NCBI GenBank assembly: GCA_903828455.1 | Contig: CAIKMJ010000069.1 | Coordinates: forward strand, 1 to 64,000 | Length of the DNA: 64,000 nt | Direction of reading: 5' to 3' | Source: an uncultured Acidobacteriia bacterium | Lineage (GTDB): Bacteria > Acidobacteriota > Terriglobia > Bryobacterales > Bryobacteraceae | In this document: piece after piece, positions 49,154-58,158 of the stretch | How the letters are laid out: every line of letters starts with the position of its first letter | How positions within the stretch are numbered: position 1 is the stretch's first letter | Made by a program: the position numbers and the translations under genes | The notes under the pieces: generated by a model | The model's database searches: none | What the model was told of the DNA's origin: nothing | The model's input: the letters and a program-made list of their open reading frames with translations, nothing else

Positions 49154-49187
49154 TTGCCGATCAGTCTCCTCCGGTTTCAACAGTCTA
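49154..49187 (-). promoter_or_regulatory. Promoter and leader of the second PEP-CTERM gene
   Basis: On the minus strand, GCTAGACTGTTGAAACCGG parallels GCTATACTGTTAACTCCGG in front of the first PEP-CTERM gene. The -10 is TAGACT (49182-49187), followed by GGAGG (49168-49172) at 14 bases from the ATG. Confidence 0.4.
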
Positions 49188-49304
49188 GCATCGCAGCGCA
49201 GGATGGAGTATAACAACTACGCTTGCCGTTTGTGCGGGAATATACCGGCCTGGTTGTCGCCGCCGGAGTACTTGTATTCCCGCGCCAGGGACGGCGCGAT
49301 CCGT

Positions 49305-49394
49305 GACGCGCTGCCGAACGGGGACGCGCTGCCGAACGGGGACGCGCCGCCGAACGGGGACGCGCTGCCGAACGGGGACGCGCCGCCGAACGGG
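49305..49394. repeat. 18-bp tandem repeat, five copies, next to the acs stop codon
   Basis: Units GACGCGCTGCCGAACGGG start at 49305, 49323, 49341, 49359 and 49377; copies three and five carry T to C at the eighth base. The tract ends 5 bp before the acs stop codon, on its 3' side. Confidence 0.93.
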
Positions 49395-49399
49395 CCCGG

Positions 49400-51355
49400 T
49401 TAGTCTTCGTCCTGGCGAAGTTTGGCGAGGACGGTGAGATCTTCGAGCGTGGTGGTGTCGCCTTTGACATCGCCGCCGGCGGCCAGTTCGCGCAGTAAGC
49501 GGCGCATGATTTTGCCGGAGCGGGTCTTGGGAAGCGAATCGGTGAAGCGGATCTCATCGGGCCGGGCAAGCGCACCGATTTCCTTTGCGACCCAGTGGCG
49601 GAGTTCCTGCTTGAGTTCGTCGGTGGGCTCATTGCCGATTTGCAGGGTAACGAAGGCGACGATACCGGAACCTTTAATCTCGTCGGGGCGGGCGACGACG
49701 GCGGCTTCGGCCACGTGGATGTGCGCGACGAGGGCCGACTCCACTTCCATGGTGCTGAGACGGTGGCCGGAGACGTTGATCACGTCGTCGACGCGGCCCA
49801 TGACCCAGATGTAGCCGTCCTCATCCTGCCGCGCGCCGTCGCCGGTGAAGTAGGAGCCGGGGATTTGCGACCAGTACTGTTCCTTAAAACGCTCGTTGTC
49901 GCCGTAGATGGTGCGCAGCATGGAGGGCCAGGGCTGGCGGACGACGAGATAGCCGCCGGAGCCGGCGGGCACGGGCGTGCCTTCACGCGTGACGACTTCG
50001 ACGACGATGCCGGGCAGCGGACGCGTGCAGGAGCCGGGCTTGGCGGGCGTGGCGCCGGGAAGCGGGGCGATCATGATGGCGCCGGTTTCGGTCTGCCACC
50101 AGGTGTCGACGATGGGGCATTTGTCGTGACCGATGATGCTGCGGTACCACATCCAGGCTTCAGGATTGATGGGTTCGCCGACCGAGCCGAGCAGGCGGAG
50201 CGACTTCATTTTGTGGCGCGCGGGCCATTGTTCGCCGAGCCGCATGAAGGCGCGGATGGCGGTGGGCGCGGTGTAGAAGATGGTGACTTTGTGGCGGTCG
50301 ATCATCTCCCAGAAACGATCGGGCTGCGGATGGGTGGGGCCGCCTTCGTACATCACGACGGTGGCGCCGTTCTGCAGAGGGCCGTAGACCACGTAGCTGT
50401 GGCCGGTGACCCAGCCGATGTCGGCGGTACACCAGAAGATGTCTTCATCCTTCAGATCGAAGACCCATTTCGAGGTGATGTAGGTGGAAACGGAATAGCC
50501 GCCGGTGGTGTGGAGAATGCCTTTGGGTTTGCCGGTTGTGCCGGAGGTGTAGAGCAGGTAGAGAGGATGTTCGGAATCGAGCGGCTCGGCGGGGCAATGG
50601 TCGGTGGCGTTGGCGAGCAGTTCGTGCCACCAGTGGTCGCGGCCGGGCTGCATCTGCTGCTCGGTGCCGGTGCGCTTATAAACGATGACGGACTGGACCG
50701 AGGGGCAGTTGAGCATCGCTTCATCGACGGTGGGCTTGAGCTTGACTTCGACGCCGCGGCGCCAGGAGCCATCCTGCGTGATGACGGCCTTGCACTGCGC
50801 GTCGTTGATGCGGTCGACCAGAGCGCCGGAAGAGAAGCCGCCGAAGATGACGGTGTGGGGCGCGCCGATGCGGGCGCAGGCGAGCAGGGCGATGGCGAGT
50901 TCGGGCGTCATGCCCATGTAGATAGCGACACGGTCACCCTTGCCGACGCCGAGACCTTTGAGGACGTTGGCAAAGCGGCAGACTTCATCGTGCAACTGCT
51001 GGTAGGTGAGGGTGCGGACTTCGCCGGGCTCGCCTTCCCAGATGATGGCGGCCTTGTTGCGGCGCCACGAGGAGAGATGGCGATCGAGGCAGTTGTAAGC
51101 GATGTTGGTCTGGCCGCCGACGAACCATTTGGCCCAGGGGGCGTCCCACTCAAGCACTTTCGTCCAGGGCTTGAACCAGTGGAGGTCTTTGGCGATGCGG
51201 CCCCAGAAGGTTTCAGGATCGCTGGCGGCTTCGGCATAGAGACGCTCGTAGTCGGCCATGCCGCCGATGTGGGCGTGCGCGGCGAAGGCCGGAGGGGGCG
51301 GGAAGACGCGCGTTTCGTGGAGCGATGACTGGATGTCGGTGGACGGGGTTTCCAT
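49400..51355 (-). CDS. acs: Acetyl-CoA synthetase
   Basis: Acs activates acetate to acetyl-CoA through acetyl-AMP. The 651-residue protein has the AMP-forming signature [18 protein letters not shown], the substrate pocket region [19 protein letters not shown] and, at the C-terminus, the acetylatable lysine in [18 protein letters not shown]. The start is taken at METPSTD (51355), 10 codons inside the open frame, because the family homology begins just after it. The length is normal. Confidence 0.97.
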   Translation of the reverse strand: METPSTDIQSSLHETRVFPPPPAFAAHAHIGGMADYERLYAEAASDPETFWGRIAKDLHWFKPWTKVLEWDAPWAKWFVGGQTNIAYNCLDRHLSSWRRNKAAIIWEGEPGEVRTLTYQQLHDEVCRFANVLKGLGVGKGDRVAIYMGMTPELAIALLACARIGAPHTVIFGGFSSGALVDRINDAQCKAVITQDGSWRRGVEVKLKPTVDEAMLNCPSVQSVIVYKRTGTEQQMQPGRDHWWHELLANATDHCPAEPLDSEHPLYLLYTSGTTGKPKGILHTTGGYSVSTYITSKWVFDLKDEDIFWCTADIGWVTGHSYVVYGPLQNGATVVMYEGGPTHPQPDRFWEMIDRHKVTIFYTAPTAIRAFMRLGEQWPARHKMKSLRLLGSVGEPINPEAWMWYRSIIGHDKCPIVDTWWQTETGAIMIAPLPGATPAKPGSCTRPLPGIVVEVVTREGTPVPAGSGGYLVVRQPWPSMLRTIYGDNERFKEQYWSQIPGSYFTGDGARQDEDGYIWVMGRVDDVINVSGHRLSTMEVESALVAHIHVAEAAVVARPDEIKGSGIVAFVTLQIGNEPTDELKQELRHWVAKEIGALARPDEIRFTDSLPKTRSGKIMRRLLRELAAGGDVKGDTTTLEDLTVLAKLRQDED

Positions 51356-51430
51356 GTGTGTGACCTTGCGTGGGCTGACCTTCAAAATGATACCGAAGCG
51401 GGAGCAGAGAGGCAGAGGCTCCGGCGTGGC

Positions 51431-52429
51431 TCACTTCCCGACCAGGTGCGGGACGTCGACGTTGTTTTCCGTGCACATGAATTCGAACACCTTCTGATCG
51501 GGCGCGAGTTCGGCGGTGCGCTTCTGGGTGAAGGGTTTGGCAACGACTTTCGGATCTTCGAAAGTCGCTTCGATCTCGAGGTGGCCGAGGTCGGGGCGGC
51601 GGTATTTTTCGACGATGTGGAGCTGGCTGGAGACGGGGTGATTGGCGCCATCGAGCCAGTCGCGGTCGTCAAAGGCGATGCGGTCGACGACGAGGGTGTC
51701 GCCATCCCACCTGGCAACATTGTTGCCGTACCAGGCGGGATTGGGATCCTTTTCGTGTTCGCGGTTCAGGTAGATCTGGTAGAAGCCGGGGAAGTCGTCG
51801 TCAGAGATATGGATGAGGAAGTCCCTGCTCTGGACGAACTGCCAGACGGCTCCGGAGAAGGTGAGGGTGGAAGGGAGGCAGCGGGACTTGGGGCTGTCGC
51901 GGCGGTTATTTTCGGTGCGTTCGCGGCCGATCTGTTCGGCCCAGGGGGTCCACTCGGGCTTGCCGGGGTCGGTGGTGACGGGCGCCCACCAGACGCCGGA
52001 GAAATCGGGTTTGCCGTCGGCGGTGCGCGGGGTGGGGCCGGAGGGCGGGTGGTGGAGCTTGAGGTCGGCGATGGTGTGAAGGCCGTCTTCGCCAAGCGTG
52101 TTGAGCTGGGTGGTTTCTTCGAGGCGCGCGTCGAGCGTGGTGGCTTTGGACGCGGCGACGGCGATGCCGCGCTTGTTCACGCCCTGCCAGCCGGCGAGGC
52201 TGAAGCTGACGTCCCAGGAGCCGGCGGGAAGGCTGACGGAGTAGTGGCCATCGCGTGAGGAAGTGGCTTTCACCGTGGCGCCGGTCTGCGTGTTTCGCGC
52301 CTGAACAGAGGCCTCGGCGGCGGGATTGCCGGTGGGCTCGAGAACGGTGCCGGCGAGCGTGCCGGTCTGGGCAAAGGCGCTGGCGATGCAGAGCAGGGCG
52401 AGCGGAACGGCGATGACGGCTGGGCGCAT
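51431..52429 (-). CDS. Exported protein with an N-terminal carboxypeptidase-regulatory-like domain
   Basis: A 332-residue exported protein. A signal peptide (AVIAVPLALLCIASAFAQ) precedes a CarboxypepD_reg-like beta-sandwich (LAGTVLEPTGNPAAEASVQARN, about 22-110). The remaining 220 residues contain PDFSGVWWAPVTTDPGKPEW, GFYQIYLNREHEKDPNPAWYGN and WDGDTLVVDRIAFDDRDWLD. These are blocks I recognise from acidobacterial hypothetical proteins usually found after such a domain. The function is unknown; an extracellular binding role is plausible. Confidence 0.82.
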   Translation of the reverse strand: MRPAVIAVPLALLCIASAFAQTGTLAGTVLEPTGNPAAEASVQARNTQTGATVKATSSRDGHYSVSLPAGSWDVSFSLAGWQGVNKRGIAVAASKATTLDARLEETTQLNTLGEDGLHTIADLKLHHPPSGPTPRTADGKPDFSGVWWAPVTTDPGKPEWTPWAEQIGRERTENNRRDSPKSRCLPSTLTFSGAVWQFVQSRDFLIHISDDDFPGFYQIYLNREHEKDPNPAWYGNNVARWDGDTLVVDRIAFDDRDWLDGANHPVSSQLHIVEKYRRPDLGHLEIEATFEDPKVVAKPFTQKRTAELAPDQKVFEFMCTENNVDVPHLVGK

Positions 52430-52495
52430 AGAACTCCGGGTGACGGCGCGCGGCGAGGGGGGCGCCCGACGGGATTCAGTATAACGCCGGGATGC

Positions 52496-53218
52496 TCAGG
52501 CGAGGTCGAAGAGAAGGAATTCGCAGCCCGCGGGGCCGGCCGCGGAGAACGAGAGAAGCGTCTCGGCGCTGATGGCCGCTCCATCGCCTTCGCCCAGATC
52601 GACGCCGTTGAGTTTCACTGCGCCGCGGGCCATCTGGACCCAGGCGTAGCGGTTGGGGTCGAGCGTGCGGGCGAGCGTGTCGCCGGGGCGAAGTTCGGCG
52701 ACGTAAACCCAGGCGTCCTGGTGGATGACAGCGCCCACGCCATCTGACGGATTCGCCGTTCTGTCGCGCGGACCTGCAATGAGACGGAAGCGGCCCTGCT
52801 TTTCGGCGGGATCGAAGGCGATCTGCTGGTAGCCGGGTGTGACGCCGTGCGCGGCGGGCTTGATCCAGATCTGGAGGAAGTGGACGGGTTCGGTCTGCGA
52901 GGCGTTGAATTCGCTGTGGACGATGCCGGAGCCGGCCGACATGGTCTGGATGGTATTGGGACCGAGGATGTGATTCTCGCCCATGCTGTCCTTGTGGGCG
53001 AGCGCGCCTTCGAGGACGTAGCTGATGATTTCCATGTCGCGATGGGGATGGGCGCCGAAGCCGAGGCCCGGAGCGACGCGGTCGTCGTTGATGACGCGGA
53101 GCTGGCGGAAGCCCATGTGGGCGGGATCGTGATAATCGGCGAAGGAGAATGTGTGGCGGCTGTCGAGCCAGCCGTGTTGGGCGTGGCCGCGTTCGGCGGC
53201 GGGGCGGAGGGTGATCAT
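52496..53218 (-). CDS. Pirin family protein
   Basis: A 240-residue bicupin of the YhaK/pirin group. The N-terminal cupin has the metal-binding residues in GFGAHPHRDMEIISYVLEG and GSGIVHSEFNAS, and it opens with the pirin signature HGWLDSRHTFSFADYHDP. Some bacterial pirins are quercetin 2,3-dioxygenases; others act in redox sensing. The specific role is open. It is divergent from the small DUF6526 gene. Confidence 0.92.
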   Translation of the reverse strand: MITLRPAAERGHAQHGWLDSRHTFSFADYHDPAHMGFRQLRVINDDRVAPGLGFGAHPHRDMEIISYVLEGALAHKDSMGENHILGPNTIQTMSAGSGIVHSEFNASQTEPVHFLQIWIKPAAHGVTPGYQQIAFDPAEKQGRFRLIAGPRDRTANPSDGVGAVIHQDAWVYVAELRPGDTLARTLDPNRYAWVQMARGAVKLNGVDLGEGDGAAISAETLLSFSAAGPAGCEFLLFDLA

Positions 53219-53364
53219 AAGTCTGGACCGATGGACGTAACCGAATCTACACGGGATTGGATGCAGGCGGGGCGACGGGGATTCGGGCGGGGAATTTAGC
53301 AGTGTCGGGCGACGCGGCGTTCCCGCTATAATCAGCCGACGGGGTGAGGAGCCCGTTTACGCCA

Positions 53365-53799
53365 ATGCAGGAACAAAGTTACGCGAAACATGCCAAGCTT
53401 GTGCCGATGTACCACGGTCTGCTGTTCGGACTGATCGTGCTGGCGCTGATCGGGTCGATCGTGAATCTGTGGCAGTCGATGGGCGATCACGAGCGTTTGT
53501 ACAGCGCATCGCTGATTGTGGTGCTGTCGTTCGCAATGCTGATTCTCTTCTTCTTCGCGCGCGTGTTTGCGATGAAGGTGCAGGACCGCGCCATCCGGGC
53601 CGAAGAAAGCCTGCGGCACTTTGCGATGACCGGAAAACGGCTCGATCCGCGGCTGACGATTAAGCAGATTGTTGGTTTGCGCTTCGCGTCCGATGCGGAG
53701 TTTGTGGAACTGGCGCGGAAGGCGGCGGAAGAGGGGATGTCGCAGGACGCGATCAAGAAGGCCGTGAAGAACTGGCGGGCGGATCACGACCGCGCCTAG
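53365..53799 (+). CDS. DUF6526 family small membrane protein
   Basis: A 144-residue protein that begins QEQSYAKHAKLVPMYH, the recognisable opening of this family. Two membrane helices follow (GLLFGLIVLALIGSIVNLW and SLIVVLSFAMLILFFFARVF), then a soluble helical C-terminus with LRFASDAEFVELARKA. The family has no known function. It converges with hrpB 9 bp away. Confidence 0.8.
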   Translation: MQEQSYAKHAKLVPMYHGLLFGLIVLALIGSIVNLWQSMGDHERLYSASLIVVLSFAMLILFFFARVFAMKVQDRAIRAEESLRHFAMTGKRLDPRLTIKQIVGLRFASDAEFVELARKAAEEGMSQDAIKKAVKNWRADHDRA

Positions 53800-53808
53800 C
53801 AGCAGGTA

Positions 53809-56178
53809 TTAATCGAACGACGCCGCAAGAGGGTCCTCCGGCCACTTGTGGCGCGGGTAGCGGCGGCCGAGTTCGCGGCGCAACTGCGGATAAAGGCGCT
53901 GCCAGAAGCCGGCAAGGTCGGTAGTAGTTTGAACGGGCCGCTGGTTGGGTGCGAGCAGATGCACCACCAGCGGCACTTTCCCCTGCGCAACGCGGGGGCT
54001 TTCCGCAATTCCCAAAAAATCCTGCAGGCGCGAGGCGACCCACGGGGGCTTGCCCCGTTCGTAATTGACGCGCGTATTGCGGCCGCTCGGAAGGCGCAGC
54101 CGCGCGGGGGCGACGGCGTCGAGGAGTTGCGTGCCCGCGCGTTGTCCGATCAGCGGCAGCAGGCCGGCGGCGGCCTTTTCGACATCGTTGAAACTGCGCA
54201 GGCCGTGGCAGAGAGCGACGAGCGCCTCCTGCACCTCGTGTTCGCCGACGGGTTTGATGGCGGAGTGCTGCGACGCAAAGTCGATGCGGGCGAGAAGCTG
54301 ATCGAGTTCGGCGCGCTCGATGAAGCGGTCGATGCCGGCGTCGAGCACCTTTCCGGCAAGGAGGGCGGCCGCGGCGTCTTCATCGATGTGGCCGCCGCGG
54401 GATTCGGTGACGACAAGCTGATCGTAAACCAGTGCGTTGACGGCTTCGACGCGGCGGGCTTCGCGGTTCCACTCGACGGTGTCGCGTTCGGCGATGCCGT
54501 CGAGCAGCCAGTCGGGATCGATGGGACAGGCGAGGCGGATGAGCGTTGAAGAGCCTGGCGTGGCGCGGTCGCTGCGCTGTTCCACGTCGAGCGCAACGAG
54601 GAATTCGGATGGCGCGTGGGGCATCGCGGCCGCGCCGCCGGCAGAGAGCAGCACGACGTGTTCATTTTGCAACGCCGCCGCGCCGCGGGCTCCACTCGGG
54701 CGGCGGCGGCCGACGCGATCGGGGAATGCGGCGAGGACGGCGCGGGCGAGCGTGGCGTCATCGTGCCTGCCCGAGTGGCGCGGGGCGTGGCGGCGGAGTT
54801 GATCGTAAACGGCTCGCGTGCGGCCGTCGAAGTCTTCGGCGATGGCGCGGAACAGGTCGCTCGACTGCACGCGCTGGCCGCTGCTGAGAAGCGCGGCGAC
54901 GCGGCAGCCGGCATCGCCGCCATCGAGCATCAGTCGCGCAAGGCGGGGGTGCAGCGGGAGGCGCGACATCTGCTTCGCCGTTTCGCCGCGGGCGTTGAGT
55001 CGGTCGAGCAGGGTTTCGGCGGCGGCGATGGCGGCGGCGGGCGGCGCATCGAGCCACTCCAGTGCAAGGGGATCGCGCATGCCGGCGGCTTCGAGAGCGA
55101 GGCACAACTGCGAGAGTTCGCGGCGGAGGATTTCGGGCGAATCGTGATCGGGGCGGCGGTGGAAGTCTTCGGCGGTGTAGAGCCGGATGACGCGGCCGGG
55201 AGCGGTGCGGCCGGCGCGGCCGGCGCGCTGGCGGGCGGAGGCTTTGCTGATGCGCTTCACGTCGAGCGATGGCAGGCCGGTCCACGGGGAGTCGGAAGCG
55301 ACGCGGGCGAGGCCGGAATCGATCACGACGCGGACGCCGTCGATGGTGATGGAGCTTTCGGCGATGTTGGTGGAGAGGATCAGCTTGCGCTGCGCGGAGG
55401 GTTCGACGGCGCGGTCCTGTTCCGCGGGAGAGAGGTCGCCGTAAAGCGGAGCGACGAGCAGGTTGTGGCGGCGGGCGAGCGCATCGCAGGCGCGGGCGGC
55501 GCGGCGGATTTCGGCGGCGCCGGGGAGGAACACCAGCATGTCGCCGGGATCGGGAACGGCGCGTTCCACGGCTCCGGCGACTTGATCTTCGAGCGGCGCC
55601 GGCGAGTAGGGCGTGTGCTCCGTGGTGAGTTCGAAGAGGCGGCCGGCGGAGGCGAGCGCGGGGCAGTCGCCGAGGAAGCGTGTGACGGGCGCGGCATCGA
55701 GCGTGGCGGACATGACGACGATGCGGAGATCGGGGCGCGTGGTGCGCTGGAGGCGGCGCAGGAGCGCGAGGGCGAGATCGGTATCGAGATGGCGTTCGTG
55801 GAATTCGTCCAGGATGACGGCAGAAACGCCGCGGAGTTCGCGATCGGTGGTGAGGCGCCGGGTGAGAACGCCTTCGGTGAGAAAGCGCAGGCGGGTGCGG
55901 GGGCCGGCCGCTTCCTCGAAGCGAACCTGGTAGCCGACGGTGTCGCCGGGTTGTTCGCCCAGTTCGGAGGCGACGCGGCGGGCAGCCATGCGGGCGGCGA
56001 TGCGGCGGGGTTCGAGGACGAGGACTTCACCGCCGAAGGCCAGCAGCGCGGGCGGGACGCGTGTGGTCTTCCCTGCTCCGGGCGCGGCCTCGATTACAAG
56101 ATTCGGGCAGGTACGCAAAGACGCGACGATTTGCGGGAGGAGAGCGTCGATGGGAAGCGGCGAGGGCAGAGGGCTCAT
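53809..56178 (-). CDS. hrpB: ATP-dependent helicase HrpB
   Basis: A 789-residue DEAH-type helicase. Walker A is AAPGAGKTTRVPPALL near residue 30, motif II is VILDEFHERHLDTD, motif III is MSATLD, and motif VI lies in SKASARQRAGRAGRTAPG. The C-terminal HrpB-specific region ends with YPRHKWPEDPLAASFD, close to the family's usual end. HrpB is a non-essential RNA or nucleic-acid helicase of unclear physiological role. The length is near the usual 800. Confidence 0.95.
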   Translation of the reverse strand: MSPLPSPLPIDALLPQIVASLRTCPNLVIEAAPGAGKTTRVPPALLAFGGEVLVLEPRRIAARMAARRVASELGEQPGDTVGYQVRFEEAAGPRTRLRFLTEGVLTRRLTTDRELRGVSAVILDEFHERHLDTDLALALLRRLQRTTRPDLRIVVMSATLDAAPVTRFLGDCPALASAGRLFELTTEHTPYSPAPLEDQVAGAVERAVPDPGDMLVFLPGAAEIRRAARACDALARRHNLLVAPLYGDLSPAEQDRAVEPSAQRKLILSTNIAESSITIDGVRVVIDSGLARVASDSPWTGLPSLDVKRISKASARQRAGRAGRTAPGRVIRLYTAEDFHRRPDHDSPEILRRELSQLCLALEAAGMRDPLALEWLDAPPAAAIAAAETLLDRLNARGETAKQMSRLPLHPRLARLMLDGGDAGCRVAALLSSGQRVQSSDLFRAIAEDFDGRTRAVYDQLRRHAPRHSGRHDDATLARAVLAAFPDRVGRRRPSGARGAAALQNEHVVLLSAGGAAAMPHAPSEFLVALDVEQRSDRATPGSSTLIRLACPIDPDWLLDGIAERDTVEWNREARRVEAVNALVYDQLVVTESRGGHIDEDAAAALLAGKVLDAGIDRFIERAELDQLLARIDFASQHSAIKPVGEHEVQEALVALCHGLRSFNDVEKAAAGLLPLIGQRAGTQLLDAVAPARLRLPSGRNTRVNYERGKPPWVASRLQDFLGIAESPRVAQGKVPLVVHLLAPNQRPVQTTTDLAGFWQRLYPQLRRELGRRYPRHKWPEDPLAASFD

Positions 56179-56251
56179 GGCGCAGAGCCGGACTTCGGTT
56201 CAGTCGGAGGCGAGTCGGCCCCCATTCAGTGCACAGAGCCGGTGATTGAAA

Positions 56252-56328
56252 TGGTGGGCGCTCACGGGCTCGAACCGTGGACCTCCTGCTTGTAAGGCAG
56301 GCGCTCTAACCAGCTGAGCTAAGCGCCC
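56252..56328 (-). tRNA. tRNA-Val (anticodon TAC)
   Basis: A 77-nt cloverleaf on the minus strand. Acceptor GGGCGCT pairs with AGCGCCC, the D-arm is TAGCTCAGCTGG, the anticodon stem CCTGC/GCAGG holds loop CTTACAA (TAC), the T-arm has GGTTCGAGCC, and CCA is encoded. It lies at the point where strand composition changes near 56 kb. Confidence 0.96.
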
Positions 56329-56361
56329 TTCAAACCTACATTAGCAAAGCGGGCGCGCCGC

Positions 56362-58143
56362 TCAGTCGATGCGGCGGAAGAATTGTTTGTCGGAGTCTTC
56401 CCCGCGAAGGCGGTGCGCCGAACCGGCCACGCTCCAGCCGGAAACATCGGCGCCGGGCGGGACGTCGTCGGCAAAAACCCATTTCGCGCCGGCCTCGCGG
56501 AAGGCGCGCATCACCTCATCGCGTTGCGCGGGGCTGCTTCGCCAGTAGCGGTCGGGTCCGGCGAAATCCTCGCGGATCGGGCGTTCCGCCGTCGATTCGT
56601 CGTGGTAGACGCGCGCCGGCACCATCGCCACAATCTGCGCGCCATCGAGCGCCAGCCAGGTCCCGTCGAGCGTATCGCCGATGTAGGCCACGCGATCGCC
56701 CGCACGCAGGCCTTCGCGCCGCATCGTTTCCGCGAGTTTGATATTGATCTTTTCCGGCGGGCTGGCAATGCCGAGCGGTTCGCCGATCGTATAGAAAGGA
56801 ACCACCGCCAGTTCCACCCACATGGGGATGGCGGCGGCAAGCAGCATGGCAACGCATGCCGCGCGCTGCGCCAACCGCGGCAAGGCGGCATGCCAGGCGG
56901 CGGCGATGGCGAGAAAGCCGGTCAGCGCGAGCGGCCCCGCGATGTAACGCGGGTGCACCACAATCAGCCAGTAAGGCGCCGTTGCGGCGGCGGCCACGAG
57001 TGCCACGGGCCACACGCGGCGCAGGGAAAGCCGGCGGATCCGCACCGCGCCGGCCAGAGCCGCGAGAAACAGCAGCCACAATGCCGGGGCTTGCGCCGCG
57101 AGAGTCAGCGAATAGATGATGCCGCTGCGCAGCGCCGTCCATTGGCGGCCGGGCGCGGCCGACGCCGGGTAGCCTTCGGTCCACCACGATGGATCGGCAT
57201 GCACCGGGAAGGTTCCGGTCAAATGATCTTCGAAGCTGACCACGCGCGGATCCTCATGGCGCACGCGCAGCGGGTGGGGCAGCCCGGCGGGCGGCGGATG
57301 GATGCTGTCCTTGTAGCCTTCGAGGCTGTTGCCTCCGACCACCAGCTTGTAGTTGACCTGGCCCGCGTCGCTGTAAACGAAACGATGCTTCGCCAGCGAA
57401 AGGGCGCAGACAAAGGGAAGCGTCACCAGCGCGCAGCATGCGGCGGCGATGCGGATGCCTTTGTGTGTTGCCGAACGCAGCAGCACCGCCGCAACGGGCA
57501 GCGCGGCAACAATCAGCACCGCGCCCGCGGCTTTGGCGAGAAACCCGGCGCCGAGCGCGAGGCCGAGCAGCGCGAACTCGCCCGATCCGGCTGCGCGGCG
57601 GCGAATGCGAACCAGCATGGCGGCCACAAACAGCACTTCGGCCATCACATAAATGTCTGCGGAATTGAAGCCGAGCCCCACAAGATGAAGGCTCACCCAC
57701 GCCAGCGTCAGGTAACCGGCCAAAGCCACGAGGCGCGGATGGCGCGGCGCGCCTGCCGTGGCAGTCCACTCGCGCAGCAGAAATTCTCCGGCGAACAGAG
57801 CCAGCAGGAAGCCCGCGAAATTGATCAGGTGGCCGGCGAACAGCTCGCTGCGGCTCCCTGCCGGCAGCAGCGAAATCGTGCCCGCCAGCAGCCACGCGTA
57901 CAGCGGGCTCCAGTAGCTGTTGAAGGCCGTGGTCCAGTCGCCGCGCAGCCAGGCGCGCGCGAGGTCCAGATACGCCGTGCCGTCGGGACCGAGGGCATAA
58001 CGGCTGATCCACGCATCTCCGGCCGCGAACAGGATGCAGATGGCGCGCATCCACGCCACTCCCTGCCACGCGTTGCGGCGCGGCGGCGCGAGTGGCGCGA
58101 TCGGTTGCCCGGCAACGGGTACTCGTTCAGGATCCAGAAGCAT
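56362..58143 (-). CDS. Polyprenol-linked GT-C glycosyltransferase-like membrane protein
   Basis: A 593-residue multi-pass protein with about 11 membrane segments. A loop after the first helix reads LGPDGTAYLDLARAWLRGDW, the position where GT39/GT-C enzymes carry their catalytic acidic residue. The C-terminal 130 residues are soluble and contain DRVAYIGDTLDGTWLALDGAQIV. GT-C enzymes transfer sugars from polyprenyl phosphate carriers on the periplasmic face. Acceptor and sugar are unknown. It lies 15 bp after another GT39-like gene and forms a pair with it. Confidence 0.82.
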   Translation of the reverse strand: MLLDPERVPVAGQPIAPLAPPRRNAWQGVAWMRAICILFAAGDAWISRYALGPDGTAYLDLARAWLRGDWTTAFNSYWSPLYAWLLAGTISLLPAGSRSELFAGHLINFAGFLLALFAGEFLLREWTATAGAPRHPRLVALAGYLTLAWVSLHLVGLGFNSADIYVMAEVLFVAAMLVRIRRRAAGSGEFALLGLALGAGFLAKAAGAVLIVAALPVAAVLLRSATHKGIRIAAACCALVTLPFVCALSLAKHRFVYSDAGQVNYKLVVGGNSLEGYKDSIHPPPAGLPHPLRVRHEDPRVVSFEDHLTGTFPVHADPSWWTEGYPASAAPGRQWTALRSGIIYSLTLAAQAPALWLLFLAALAGAVRIRRLSLRRVWPVALVAAAATAPYWLIVVHPRYIAGPLALTGFLAIAAAWHAALPRLAQRAACVAMLLAAAIPMWVELAVVPFYTIGEPLGIASPPEKINIKLAETMRREGLRAGDRVAYIGDTLDGTWLALDGAQIVAMVPARVYHDESTAERPIREDFAGPDRYWRSSPAQRDEVMRAFREAGAKWVFADDVPPGADVSGWSVAGSAHRLRGEDSDKQFFRRID

Positions 58144-58158
58144 TGGTTGCTCGTGGGG

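Noticed and set aside
49595-51328. 577-codon open frame antisense to acs
   Set aside because: It is Gly/Asp/Val-rich without motifs, and acs on the other strand is certain.
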